Assembly: GCF_003031675.1 (NCBI RefSeq)
Contig: NZ_PYWX01000003.1
Location: forward strand, 62,001-126,000
Length of the DNA: 64,000 nucleotides
Direction: 5' to 3'
Origin: Pseudomonas palleroniana
Lineage (GTDB): Bacteria > Pseudomonadota > Gammaproteobacteria > Pseudomonadales > Pseudomonadaceae
In this document: in pieces, positions 18,995 through 29,304 of the stretch
Layout: every line of letters begins with the position of its first letter
How positions within the stretch are numbered: the first letter of the stretch is position 1
Notes under the pieces: model-generated
Database searches by the model: none
What the model saw: only the letters and a program-made list of their open reading frames with translations
Told to the model about the DNA's origin: nothing
Translations under genes and position numbers: made by a program

Positions 18995-20036
18995 ACGACC
19001 TGCAATTGCTGGGCCCACGGGCCTATGGCGAGGCGTTGGGCCGCGCTGTACTGAAGGCGACGGCTGAAGACTTCCAGGTCGACGAAGTGCTGGATATCCC
19101 GCTGGCGGGTGACGGCGAGCACCTGTGGTTATGGGTGGAAAAACGCGGCCTGAACACTGAGGAGGCGGCCCGACGCATTGCCAAGGCGGCTGGCGTGCCA
19201 TTGCGCACCGTCAGTTATGCTGGCCTCAAGGACCGTCAGGCGTTGACTCGCCAGTGGTTCAGCGTGCAATTGCCGGGTAAGGCCGACCCGGATATGAGCG
19301 GTGCTGAAAACGACACCCTCAAGATTCTCAAGATGACCCGCCACAAGCGCAAGCTGCAGCGCGGCGCGCATTCGGCCAACGGCTTCACATTGCGTCTGAC
19401 ACAACTGGAGGGCGATACCGCCGCCATCGATGCGCGCTTGCAGTTGATTGCGTCGCACGGCATTCCCAACTACTTCGGTGCCCAGCGTTTCGGCCATAAC
19501 GGCGGCAACGTGGTGGACGCTCGTGAGTGGGCGGCGCGCAAGGCCCTGCCGGAGCAGCGCAATGTGCGCTCGCGGCTGCTGTCCACGGCGCGCAGCTTCC
19601 TGTTCAACAAGGTGTTGGCTGCGCGCGTTGCGGACGGTTCCTGGCAGCGTGCCCAAGTGGGCGACCTGTTGGCGTTTACCGACAGTCGCAGTTTTTTTCC
19701 GGCGGGGGAGGCTGAATGCAGCGATCCGCGCCTGGCCATTCTGGACCTGCACCCGACCGGGCCGCAGTGGGGCGAGGGTGACTCGCCCGCCACGGGAGCG
19801 ACCTTTGCCTTGGAGCAGGCGGTCGCCGCCGAGGAAGCCGATCTGCGTGACTGGCTGGTGAATGCCGGTATGAGCCAGGAACGTCGCATTCTGCGACTGC
19901 CCATTGGCGGGTTGACGTGGCATTATCCCGCACCTGACATTCTGCAATTGGAATTCGTCCTGCCGGCCGGATGCTTCGCCACTGTCTTGGTGCGCGAGCT
20001 TGTTGATCTGGTGCCGGTGGGGCCGACGGACAACCC

Positions 20037-20049
<13 letters not shown>
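18991..20049 (+). CDS. truD: TruD, tRNA pseudouridine(13) synthase
   Basis: The product is 352 residues. The catalytic aspartate is Asp81 in [15 protein letters not shown], and [12 protein letters not shown] is the second family signature. TruD isomerises U13 of certain tRNAs. It overlaps ispF by 4 bases and surE by 13, so expression is probably coupled. Confidence 0.97.
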
Positions 20050-21463
<1,414 letters not shown>

Positions 21464-21672
21464 TCATTTATTCGCGGGCAGTGAATTCTGTTGGCGGCGA
21501 TGTGTCTTACGGCGGGGTCTATCGTGTCAACATGATCGGAAGCCGGAATTAAACAGGGTGGATTTTTCGTTTCATCCCTGTGCCGGTATCAATCCAATGC
21601 CCAGTTATACTTGCGTCATATTTCAGGCCTGGTACAGGCGTTAACGTTCAGCCACCACAAAGGGAGCGGCGG

Positions 21673-22512
21673 GTGAGTCTCACAGGTCTTGCGCAGCGTA
21701 TGAGTAAAACAAGTTTTCAGCGACTGGTGCTTGGCCTTGTCTTGAGTTCCTTATTGGCGGGCTGTTCAAGCTCACCCTCAAGTGGCGCGCGGGTTGTCGA
21801 TCGCAACGCCAGTTCAGTCCCGCAAAAGCCCATGGTTACCACCGGCCAGTATGTCGTGCGAAAGGGCGACACGCTGTTCTCGATCGCCTTTCGTTACGGT
21901 TGGGACTACAAAGCGCTCGCTGCGCGCAACAGTATTCCTGTGCCCTATACGATCCATCCGGGGCAGACCATTCGTTTCGATGGGCGCACCGGTTCCACGC
22001 CTACGACAGTTGTGACAAACACTGGATCTTCGCCATCGTCTTCGAGCAAAACCACCATCATCACGCGGCCTGCCAGTACCGCCGCGCCTTCGACGGCGAG
22101 CAAGCCGGCACCCGCGCCGTTGCCACCTGCGGGCCCTGCGCCAACGGGTTGGGGATGGCCCTCGAACGGTGTGTTGATTGGAAAATTCTCTTCAAACGGT
22201 AGTTTGAATAAAGGCATTGATATCGCCGGGGATTTGGGACAGCCTGTTTTAGCTGCGTCTGATGGGACAGTGGTATACGCCGGGAGTGGTTTACGGGGCT
22301 ACGGCGAGCTGGTCATCATCAAACACAGCGACACCTACGTCAGTGCCTACGGTCATAACCGCAGGTTGTTGGTTCGGGAGGGGCAGCAAGTCAAAGTCGG
22401 ACAGACAATTGCCGAAATGGGATCAACTGGCACAGACCGGGTGAAACTGCACTTTGAGATTCGCCGTCAAGGGAAGCCTGTAGATCCGCTGCAATTCCTG
22501 CCCCGTCGTTGA
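21673..22512 (+). CDS. nlpD: NlpD-type LysM/M23 lipoprotein, amidase activator
   Basis: A GTG start at 21673 is preferred because AAAGGGAG lies just upstream; a weaker alternative is the ATG at 21700. The protein (279 residues) has a lipoprotein signal ending LLAGC, one LysM peptidoglycan-binding domain (YVVRKGDTLFSIAFRYGWDY), a Ser/Thr/Pro-rich linker and a C-terminal LytM (M23) domain. The first zinc-ligand His of active LytM enzymes is replaced (NKGIDIAG), as in EnvC/NlpD, which activate periplasmic amidases rather than cut peptidoglycan. In Pseudomonas the main rpoS promoter lies within this gene. Confidence 0.92.
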   Translation: MSLTGLAQRMSKTSFQRLVLGLVLSSLLAGCSSSPSSGARVVDRNASSVPQKPMVTTGQYVVRKGDTLFSIAFRYGWDYKALAARNSIPVPYTIHPGQTIRFDGRTGSTPTTVVTNTGSSPSSSSKTTIITRPASTAAPSTASKPAPAPLPPAGPAPTGWGWPSNGVLIGKFSSNGSLNKGIDIAGDLGQPVLAASDGTVVYAGSGLRGYGELVIIKHSDTYVSAYGHNRRLLVREGQQVKVGQTIAEMGSTGTDRVKLHFEIRRQGKPVDPLQFLPRR

Positions 22513-22522
22513 TGTGTTGCAC

Positions 22523-22553
22523 AGCCTGTTCCCTCACGTAGAAGGAACAGGCT
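22523..22553 (+). terminator. Hairpin in the nlpD-rpoS spacer
   Basis: A perfect 10-bp stem (AGCCTGTTCC / GGAACAGGCT) with an 11-base loop lies 10 bases after the nlpD stop and about 65 bases before rpoS. No T tract follows, so it is more likely a stability or folding element of the rpoS leader than a full terminator. Confidence 0.5.
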
Positions 22554-22618
22554 CCAGCGTTGCCAAGGATAAAGGCGTCGCTTGAGCTTGAGGTCGAACT
22601 CACCAAAGGACTATAACA

Positions 22619-23632
22619 ATGGCTCTCAGTAAAGAAGCGCCGGAGTTTGACATCGACGATGAGGTTCTCCTTGAAATGGAGATTCTCACCGAGAAGGAAT
22701 CATCGATGTCGAATCATGAAGGAAACGCACCACCTTCAGTTCGCACCAAATCCAAGAACTCCACAGCGTTAAAGCAACACAAGTACATTGACTACACGCG
22801 GGCGCTCGATGCGACCCAGCTGTACCTCAATGAAATCGGCTTTTCCCCTCTGTTGACTCCCGAAGAAGAAGTCCATTTTGCGCGCTTGTCGCAAAAGGGT
22901 GATCCGGCTGGGCGTAAGCGCATGATTGAAAGCAACCTGCGCCTGGTGGTGAAAATCGCCCGACGCTACGTCAATCGTGGCCTTTCCCTGCTGGATCTGA
23001 TCGAGGAAGGCAACCTGGGCTTGATCCGGGCAGTGGAGAAGTTCGATCCGGAGCGGGGTTTCCGCTTCTCCACCTACGCCACCTGGTGGATTCGCCAGAC
23101 CATCGAACGGGCGATCATGAATCAGACCCGCACGATCCGTTTGCCGATCCATGTAGTCAAGGAGCTCAACGTCTACCTGCGGGCGGCGCGTGAGCTGACA
23201 CAAAAACTCGATCATGAACCTTCGCCTGAAGAAATCGCCAACCTGCTGGAGAAACCGGTAGGGGAGGTCAAGCGTATGCTCGGCCTGAACGAGCGCGTGT
23301 CTTCGGTCGATGTCTCGCTGGGTCCGGATTCGGATAAAACCCTGCTGGACACCCTGACGGATGATCGTCCGACGGATCCTTGTGAGCTGTTGCAGGACGA
23401 TGATCTTTCCCAAAGCATTGACCAGTGGCTGTCGGAGCTTACGGACAAGCAGCGTGAGGTGGTGATTCGCCGCTTCGGCCTGCGTGGCCACGAGAGCAGC
23501 ACCCTGGAGGATGTAGGCCTGGAAATTGGCCTGACCCGTGAGCGGGTGCGGCAGATCCAGGTGGAGGGGCTCAAGCGCTTGCGTGAGATCCTTGAGAAGA
23601 ATGGCTTGTCGAGTGAGTCGTTGTTTCAATAA
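22619..23632 (+). CDS. rpoS: RpoS, stationary-phase sigma factor
   Basis: The 337-residue protein shows sigma-70 region 1.2 ([20 protein letters not shown]), region 2 ([38 protein letters not shown]), region 3 and region 4 with the [23 protein letters not shown]. It directs RNA polymerase to general stress and stationary-phase promoters. It follows nlpD as in other gamma-proteobacteria. The 3' neighbour differs from P. aeruginosa: a REP doublet and a convergent cold-shock gene. Confidence 0.98.
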   Translation: MALSKEAPEFDIDDEVLLEMEILTEKESSMSNHEGNAPPSVRTKSKNSTALKQHKYIDYTRALDATQLYLNEIGFSPLLTPEEEVHFARLSQKGDPAGRKRMIESNLRLVVKIARRYVNRGLSLLDLIEEGNLGLIRAVEKFDPERGFRFSTYATWWIRQTIERAIMNQTRTIRLPIHVVKELNVYLRAARELTQKLDHEPSPEEIANLLEKPVGEVKRMLGLNERVSSVDVSLGPDSDKTLLDTLTDDRPTDPCELLQDDDLSQSIDQWLSELTDKQREVVIRRFGLRGHESSTLEDVGLEIGLTRERVRQIQVEGLKRLREILEKNGLSSESLFQ

Positions 23633-23647
23633 CGCCGTAGCTTGCAT

Positions 23648-23735
23648 GTGAGAGGGGGCTTGCTCCCGATAGCGGTAGATCGGTCACTGGATGCATTGAC
23701 TGAGGCGCCGCTATCGGGAGCAAGCCCCCTTGCGC
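23648..23735. repeat. REP-like doublet, family A copy 3
   Basis: Inverted arms (AGAGGGGGCTTGCTCCCGATAG and complement) lie 15 bases after the rpoS stop. It has the same layout as the copies at 8549, 38304, 41042 and 46982, with GTGnGAGG ends outermost. It separates rpoS from the convergent cold-shock gene. Confidence 0.88.
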
Positions 23736-23782
23736 ATTTTTGTGCCTGGCATAAAGGATGGTAATACCAAATCCCAGGCATA

Positions 23783-23814
23783 AAAAAACCCCGCTTTTAA
23801 AAGCGGGGTTTTTT
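23783..23814. terminator. Bidirectional intrinsic terminator between rpoS and the cold-shock gene
   Basis: A perfect 32-base palindrome of A6-CCCCGC-TTTT and its complement has a GC-rich stem flanked by A6 and T6, so it can end transcripts from either direction. It lies 18 bases past the stop of the - strand cold-shock gene and about 150 bases past rpoS. Confidence 0.88.
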
Positions 23815-23832
23815 CGACTAAGTCAGTACAAG

Positions 23833-24042
23833 TTAGATAACTTGAACTTCTTCAGCTTGCATGCCTTTCTGACCGCGGGTAGCGATGAAAGAAACCTGTT
23901 GGCCTTCTTTCAGGCTTTTGAAGCCGTCGGACTGGATAGCTTTGAAGTGTACGAACAGGTCGTCACCGGATTGTGGAGTGATGAAGCCGAAGCCTTTTTC
24001 ATCGTTGAACCACTTAACGGTACCAGTTTGGCGATTAGACAT
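23833..24042 (-). CDS. Cold-shock protein, CspA family
   Basis: The 69-residue single cold-shock domain contains RNP1 KGFGFI and RNP2 DLFVHF, after [17 protein letters not shown]. It is an RNA/single-stranded-DNA-binding chaperone of the CspA/CapB type. The Shine-Dalgarno AAGGAG lies 7 bases before the start. The 3' end runs into a strong bidirectional terminator. The frame ends in EEVQVI, typical of Pseudomonas Csp proteins. Which numbered Csp this is cannot be told from sequence alone. Confidence 0.95.
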   Translation of the reverse strand: MSNRQTGTVKWFNDEKGFGFITPQSGDDLFVHFKAIQSDGFKSLKEGQQVSFIATRGQKGMQAEEVQVI

Positions 24043-24444
24043 GGTGTATCTCCTTGGACAAAGTTAACTGCGACTCAGGAAAAGCCCTGGCCGAGACTGA
24101 GTGCAAAGAGCAGGAAAAATTCTTGGAGATGGTTGGATCGAAATTCAACATATCGTGTAGAGATTCTCAGTGACACAAGCAACACAGTGGCGCCACCTTA
24201 ACCCTTTTTCCGGAACGTGCCAATGATATTTCCGTAGGTTTCTCTATTTTCGTGACTGGCGGTGGTATTTACCGTCACCAACGGCGCCAACCCGAGGCCC
24301 GGCCCCGCTGGCGGCGGCTTTATACAGGCTTGCAGGTAAGCGCAGGCATCATCAAGAAAAGCCCCACGCCCTTTGAACCCTAAGGCTGGCCCCGGTAAGA
24401 TGCCCCACAGAATTTCTCCACCTCGTTATTTCAGGACACCCGCC
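24043..24444. other. 400-base divergent spacer between the cold-shock gene and dcd
   Basis: No coding frame looks real here. The part next to the cold-shock gene is unusually AT-rich and would form its 5' leader; long leaders are known to control csp mRNAs by temperature-dependent folding. The part next to dcd is GC-rich with no clear promoter. No small RNA of the rsmZ type (repeated GGA stem-loops ahead of a terminator) is visible. Confidence 0.5.
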
Positions 24445-25011
24445 ATGAGCATCAAATCGGACAAGTGGATTCGCCGCATGGCGCAAGAGCACGGCATGAT
24501 CGAGCCCTTCGTAGAGCGCCAGATGCGTGGCGAAGGCGCCGAACGCCTGATCTCGTACGGGGTTTCCAGCTACGGCTACGACGTGCGTTGCGCTGACGAA
24601 TTCAAGGTGTTCACCAACATCAATTCGGCGACCGTCGATCCGAAAAACTTCGACGAGAAAAGCTTCGTCGACATCAAGAGCGACGTGTGCATCATCCCGC
24701 CGAACTCCTTCGCCCTGGCGCGTACTGTGGAGTTCTTCCGCATCCCACGCGACGTGTTGACCATCTGCCTGGGCAAAAGCACCTACGCCCGCTGCGGCAT
24801 CATCGTCAACGTGACGCCGCTTGAGCCTGAGTGGGAAGGGCACGTCACCCTGGAGTTCTCCAACACCACCACCTTGCCAGCGAAGATCTACGCCAACGAA
24901 GGCGTGGCGCAGATGCTGTTCCTGCAATCCGACGAGGCCTGCGAAGTGTCTTACAAGGACCGTGGGGGCAAGTATCAGGGCCAGCGTGGCGTTACTCTCC
25001 CACGCGCTTGA
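24445..25011 (+). CDS. dcd: dCTP deaminase
   Basis: The ATG at 24445 ([22 protein letters not shown]) gives 188 residues, the family length. Motifs are [56 protein letters not shown] and the C-terminal [12 protein letters not shown]. It deaminates dCTP to dUTP, feeding dTMP synthesis. A hairpin (CGGCGTGT / ACACGCCG, 25077-25097) lies downstream. Confidence 0.97.
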   Translation: MSIKSDKWIRRMAQEHGMIEPFVERQMRGEGAERLISYGVSSYGYDVRCADEFKVFTNINSATVDPKNFDEKSFVDIKSDVCIIPPNSFALARTVEFFRIPRDVLTICLGKSTYARCGIIVNVTPLEPEWEGHVTLEFSNTTTLPAKIYANEGVAQMLFLQSDEACEVSYKDRGGKYQGQRGVTLPRA

Positions 25012-25076
25012 TCGAAAGCTCTTACACGTAAAGGGAATTAGTCCGCGGGAAGTGACTCTATTAGGTGTACAGCCTC

Positions 25077-25097
25077 GGCGTGTGTAAAACACGCCGG
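25077..25097 (+). terminator. Hairpin after dcd
   Basis: An 8-bp perfect stem CGGCGTGT / ACACGCCG with loop GTAAA lies 66 bases after the dcd stop and 22 bases before a small ORF. There is no T tract, so termination may be partial. Confidence 0.45.
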
Positions 25098-25118
25098 GCC
25101 ATGCTTGAGGAGTGCTTT

Positions 25119-25325
25119 ATGAAGATCGACCCGCGAATCAGCGCCGAACTTGCCCGGCTGGAGCCCAACCAGATTGGCGTTCTAGCCTGGTCCCTGATGG
25201 CCGACCCTGCTTATGCGGGCGGTATCCCTGGCCAACCTGATCCAGACTCTCCGCAGCCTGATGAGCCGAATGAGCCCGCTGGCGTTCCACCTCACGATGA
25301 GCCGCCACCTGTGCCGGTGGCATGA
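25119..25325 (+). CDS. Small conserved-looking hypothetical protein with acidic Pro-rich tail
   Basis: This 68-residue frame starts MKIDPRISAELARLEPNQ with TGAGGAG eight bases upstream, a good ribosome-binding site. The first 40 residues look helical; the last 30 are acidic and proline-rich (PDPDSPQPDEPNEPAG, then PPHDEPPPVPVA). There is no signal peptide or membrane helix. I do not recognise the family. It lies between dcd and the convergent pdeM gene, whose stop is 17 bases away. Confidence 0.6.
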   Translation: MKIDPRISAELARLEPNQIGVLAWSLMADPAYAGGIPGQPDPDSPQPDEPNEPAGVPPHDEPPPVPVA

Positions 25326-25341
25326 GCCGGGTGGCCAGTTC

Positions 25342-25992
25342 TCAGCGAACTGGCCATACGCCCTGATCGGCTACGACAAAGATCTGCTCATCGTCACTCG
25401 GCGAAACCGGATAGCCGCCGGTAAAAGCGCCAAACGCCGGCAGCAGGCTGATCCGCCTGCCAATCTGGAAGCACGCCAGGCGCAGACTTTGCCGGCCTTT
25501 GCCGCGCAAGCGATACACCGGGTGCACGTGCCCTGCCAATACATGGTGGCTGGCATGGGCGTCCGGTTCGTGCTGCAGGGCAAACGGACCCATCAGCAGC
25601 GGCTCCGGGATCACTTCGATGCGCAGGTCGGCCGGAGGGTCACCCGCCCGCTTATCGTGATTGCCCCGAATCAACGTCAGGCTCAACCCGCGATGGCGCT
25701 CACGCCAGGCCCTGAGTGCGCCCAGGGTGTCACTGGCGTGTGAGCCCGGCCCATGCAGGAAATCTCCTAGAAAGATCACCTGTTCACAGGCAAAGGCTGC
25801 CAGCAGTTGGTCCAGCTTCGTCAGGTTTTCTTGGGTGGTGCCTTGTGGCACCGGCTGGCCGAGGCTGCGATAAGCCGACGCCTTGCCGAAATGCGCATCG
25901 GCAATCAACAGGCAGCGGCGCGCAGGCCAGTAGATCGCTTTGTCAGGCAGCAGCCACAATTCTTGTTTCTCAAGGGTTATCGAGCAAACCAT
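25342..25992 (-). CDS. pdeM: PdeM, ligase-associated Mn-dependent DNA endonuclease
   Basis: The 216-residue binuclear metallophosphoesterase has the motifs IADAHFGKA (DxH), LGDFLHGPG (GD), RGNHDKR (GNHD) and GHVHPVYR (GH), matching the ligase-associated family characterised in P. putida as a single-strand DNA endonuclease (MPE). Its start overlaps the stop of the Lhr-type helicase gene, so it is cotranscribed with it. It is the last gene of the repair set whose ligase and exonuclease lie 7 kb upstream. Confidence 0.92.
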   Translation of the reverse strand: MVCSITLEKQELWLLPDKAIYWPARRCLLIADAHFGKASAYRSLGQPVPQGTTQENLTKLDQLLAAFACEQVIFLGDFLHGPGSHASDTLGALRAWRERHRGLSLTLIRGNHDKRAGDPPADLRIEVIPEPLLMGPFALQHEPDAHASHHVLAGHVHPVYRLRGKGRQSLRLACFQIGRRISLLPAFGAFTGGYPVSPSDDEQIFVVADQGVWPVR

Positions 25993-28472
25993 CAGCGCTT
26001 CCCGTTATCCGCGACCTTTTCCAGGTCCTTGACCATCCGCGCAATACGCTCCGAGAGTTTTTCCGAACTCATGCTTTCGCGCATGCGTTCAACCAGCAGG
26101 GGAAAGGCCAGGGGCGTCGGCCGTTCGATAAGGTGCAGGTCAAGTTGCAGTGCGGACAAATGCAGCAACGTCTCTTCCAGCCGATGAATATCCAACTCAT
26201 CACGCAGGACTTCTTCGCCGGCCTGGCTCAGCAGCAGGTTCTGCGGGTCATATTGCTTGAACACTTCGAAGAACAAGCCACTGGAGGCCTGCACCTGGCG
26301 CGTGCTTTTTGGCGCACCGGGATAGCCGGCGAATACCAGCCCGGCGATGCGTGCGATCTCGCGAAAGCGGCGCAGGGCCAGTTCCCCGGCGTTCAGGCTG
26401 GCCGCCACATCCGCCAGCAGGTTTTGCGGGCTCAGCAATGCGGGGCAGAGTAAACCTGGCCAGTCCAGAGGCGTGGCACTCAACAGTTCCAGCCCATAAT
26501 CATTGACCGCAATCGAGAATGTCACCGGTTGCTGTTGGCTGACCCGCCACGCCAGAAGGCTTGCCAAACCCAAATGCACTTGGCGCCCGGCAAAGGGATA
26601 GAGAAACAGGTGCCAGCCTTCGCGCGACTTCAACGCCTCTGCCAGCAGGTGATTGCGTGTGGGCAGGCCCGACCAGCGCAGCTGGGTTTGCAACAAGGGT
26701 TGTACCGCTTGCATTTCCGGCCCGTCGAAATGCCCGTGCGCCGCCGCATCAAAACGCTCGATCACCGCCTGGGCCAGTTCATTGGAAAGCGGCATGCGCC
26801 CGCCATTCCAGCGCGGTACCGCAGCTTTTTTGGCGGTGCTGCGTTTGACATAGGCGGTCATGTTTTCCACGCGCACCAACTCCAGCAGCCGCCCGGCAAA
26901 CAGGAAGCCATCCCCCGGTTTGAGCCGAGCAATAAAACCCTCTTCCACGCTGCCCAGGTGCTTGCCGCCGCCGCCCTTGCTCCAGAACTTCAACTGGACA
27001 CTCGCGTCACTGACGATGGTGCCCACGCTCATGCGATGCCGCCGCGCCAGGCGCGCGTCGGGAACGCGCCAGATGCCGTGCTCATCCGGCTCCACCCGGC
27101 GGTAATCCGGATACGCCGTCAGCGACAGCCCGCCATGGCGCACAAAGCCCAAGGCCCAGGCCCAATCCTCATCGGTGAGGTTGCGGTAAGCCCAGGCTCC
27201 CTGTACTTCGGCCAACAAGGCCTGCGGGGTAAAGCCGCCGCCCAGGGCCATGCTCACCAAATGTTGTACCAGCACGTCCAAAGGCTTTTCAGGCGATTGG
27301 CGCGCTTCGATGCGTCGCTGGGCGATTGCGTCCTGGGCGGCGGCGGCTTCCACCAGCTCCAGGCTATGGGTGGGCACCAGCGTCACCCGCGATGGGCGGC
27401 CGGGCGCGTGGCCGGAACGTCCGGCGCGCTGCATCAGGCGCGCCACGCCTTTGGCCGAACCGATTTGCAGCACACGCTCCACCGGCAGGAAGTCCACGCC
27501 CAGATCCAGGCTGGAGGTGCAGACCACTGCCTTGAGCTGGCCGTCTTTCAAGGCTCGCTCGACCCAGTCGCGGGTCTCCCGGGACAGTGAGCCGTGATGC
27601 AGGGCAATCACACCGGCCCAGTCCGGGCGGGCGTCCAGCAGCGCCTGATACCAGATCTCCGACTGCGCCCGCGTATTGGTAAACACCAGGCAACTGCTGC
27701 TGGCGTCGACTTCGGCGACCACTTGCGGGAGCATTTTCAGGCCGATGTGCCCGGCCCAGGGAAAGCGCTCGGCGATGGGGGGCAACAGGGTGTCGATTTT
27801 CAGTAGCTTGGCCGTTTGCCCCTGCACATTGATCCCGTCGCCGTGTGGGACCAACACCTCAAGCGCGTGGGCCTGGTTCCCCAAAGTGGCGGAGATGCCC
27901 CACACCATTAATTCCGGATGCCAACGGCGCAACCGCGCCAGCGCCAGTTGCAACTGCACGCCGCGCTTGTTGCCGATCAGTTCATGCCACTCATCCACCA
28001 CCACCATGCGCAAGTGCGCCAGGCTCGTTTCGCTGTCGGCGCGGGCGAGCATCAGGGTCAGGCTTTCCGGGGTGGTCACCAGCGCGGTGGGCTGGCGTCG
28101 GGTCTGGCGTGCGCGCTCGCTGCTGCTGGTATCACCGGTACGCAGGCCGACACTCCAGGGAATCTGCAAGGCCGCAAGCGGCGCTTCCAGGGCGCGTGCC
28201 GTATCGGCGGCCAAGGCGCGCATCGGCGTGATCCAGAGCACGGTCAGCGGCGGTGCCGGCACTTTGCGTTTACCCGCCGCGGGCGGGCGCGTGCCGGCGA
28301 AGCGATTGAGCGCGGCAAACCACAACGCATAGGTTTTACCGGCGCCGGTGCTGGCGTGCAGCAAACCCGATTGGCCGGCCTTGACGGCAGCCCATACGTC
28401 TTTCTGGAAGGTGAACGGCTTCCAGCCCTGGGTGGCAAACCATGTCTTGGCGAAGTCGAGGGGTTTTGCCAT
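25992..28472 (-). CDS. lhr: Lhr-Core-type DEXH helicase, ligase-associated
   Basis: The 826-residue protein is a superfamily 2 helicase of the short (Lhr-Core) type. Walker A STGAGKT lies at residues 41-47 and the DEXH box reads VVVDEWHEL. Helicase motifs V and VI are [23 protein letters not shown] and [11 protein letters not shown], followed by winged-helix and Lhr-specific C-terminal domains. It is an ATP-dependent 3'-5' translocase/helicase by family. It partners with the downstream pdeM, with which it overlaps, and with the ligase and exonuclease genes beyond the aot operon. Confidence 0.93.
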   Translation of the reverse strand: MAKPLDFAKTWFATQGWKPFTFQKDVWAAVKAGQSGLLHASTGAGKTYALWFAALNRFAGTRPPAAGKRKVPAPPLTVLWITPMRALAADTARALEAPLAALQIPWSVGLRTGDTSSSERARQTRRQPTALVTTPESLTLMLARADSETSLAHLRMVVVDEWHELIGNKRGVQLQLALARLRRWHPELMVWGISATLGNQAHALEVLVPHGDGINVQGQTAKLLKIDTLLPPIAERFPWAGHIGLKMLPQVVAEVDASSSCLVFTNTRAQSEIWYQALLDARPDWAGVIALHHGSLSRETRDWVERALKDGQLKAVVCTSSLDLGVDFLPVERVLQIGSAKGVARLMQRAGRSGHAPGRPSRVTLVPTHSLELVEAAAAQDAIAQRRIEARQSPEKPLDVLVQHLVSMALGGGFTPQALLAEVQGAWAYRNLTDEDWAWALGFVRHGGLSLTAYPDYRRVEPDEHGIWRVPDARLARRHRMSVGTIVSDASVQLKFWSKGGGGKHLGSVEEGFIARLKPGDGFLFAGRLLELVRVENMTAYVKRSTAKKAAVPRWNGGRMPLSNELAQAVIERFDAAAHGHFDGPEMQAVQPLLQTQLRWSGLPTRNHLLAEALKSREGWHLFLYPFAGRQVHLGLASLLAWRVSQQQPVTFSIAVNDYGLELLSATPLDWPGLLCPALLSPQNLLADVAASLNAGELALRRFREIARIAGLVFAGYPGAPKSTRQVQASSGLFFEVFKQYDPQNLLLSQAGEEVLRDELDIHRLEETLLHLSALQLDLHLIERPTPLAFPLLVERMRESMSSEKLSERIARMVKDLEKVADNGKR

Positions 28473-28526
28473 GGGGCAGGTGCTCTGGAGGCTCTAAGTC
28501 AAAGACCCTCCAGGCGCCCCAAAGGT

Positions 28527-29291
28527 TTACTTCAAGTTGCCACTCAAGAACTGCTGCAGGCGTTCGCTCTTCGGGTTGCCCAACACGTCTTCCGGCGCAC
28601 CTTGCTCTTCGACCAGGCCCTTGTGCAGAAACAACACCTGGCTCGACACCTTGCGCGCAAAACTCATCTCGTGGGTCACCATGATCATGGTGCGACCTTC
28701 TTCGGCCAGGCCCTGAATCACCTTCAACACCTCACCGACCAGTTCCGGGTCGAGGGCCGAAGTCGGTTCGTCGAACAACATCACCTCAGGCTCCATGGCC
28801 AGGGCGCGGGCGATGGCCACCCGTTGCTGCTGGCCGCCGGACAGGAACGCCGGGTACTGGTCGGCCACTCGTGCCGGCAAGCCCACCTTGTCCAGGTAGC
28901 GACGGGCGCGGTCTTCGGCGTCCTTCTTGCTGCAGCCCAGCACCCGGCGCGGGGCCATGGTGATGTTTTCCAGCACGCTCATGTGGCTCCACAGGTTGAA
29001 GTGTTGGAACACCATCGCCAGGCGCGTGCGCAAGCGTTGCAGTTCGGCGTCATCGGCCACGCGCATGCCGTGGCGGTCGCTGACCATGCGGATCTGTTGA
29101 CCATCCAGGGTCATGGCGCCGTCATTGGGCGTCTCCAGGAAGTTGATGCAGCGCAAAAAGGTACTCTTGCCGGAGCCGCTGGCGCCGATCAGGCTGATCA
29201 CGTCGCCGGTCTTGGCCTTGAGCGAAACACCTTTGAGCACTTCATTGTCGCCATAGCTTTTATGCAGGCCTTCAACAGTCAATTTGTACAT
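28527..29291 (-). CDS. aotP: AotP, arginine/ornithine ABC transporter ATPase
   Basis: The start [18 protein letters not shown] gives 254 residues; an upstream extension overlaps aotO. Walker A is GASGSGKST, the signature [14 protein letters not shown], Walker [13 protein letters not shown]. It belongs to the polar amino acid (HisP/GlnQ) subfamily and powers the AotQM permease. It ends the aotJQMOP operon. In P. aeruginosa the next gene is argR; here it is the Lhr-type helicase gene, 54 bases on. Confidence 0.9.
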   Translation of the reverse strand: MYKLTVEGLHKSYGDNEVLKGVSLKAKTGDVISLIGASGSGKSTFLRCINFLETPNDGAMTLDGQQIRMVSDRHGMRVADDAELQRLRTRLAMVFQHFNLWSHMSVLENITMAPRRVLGCSKKDAEDRARRYLDKVGLPARVADQYPAFLSGGQQQRVAIARALAMEPEVMLFDEPTSALDPELVGEVLKVIQGLAEEGRTMIMVTHEMSFARKVSSQVLFLHKGLVEEQGAPEDVLGNPKSERLQQFLSGNLK

Positions 29292-29304
29292 GGAGCGTGC
29301 ATCC

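Noticed and set aside
23633-23832. rsmZ small RNA downstream of rpoS
   Set aside because: The interval is accounted for by a REP doublet and the cold-shock gene's terminator; there are no repeated GGA-containing stem-loops.
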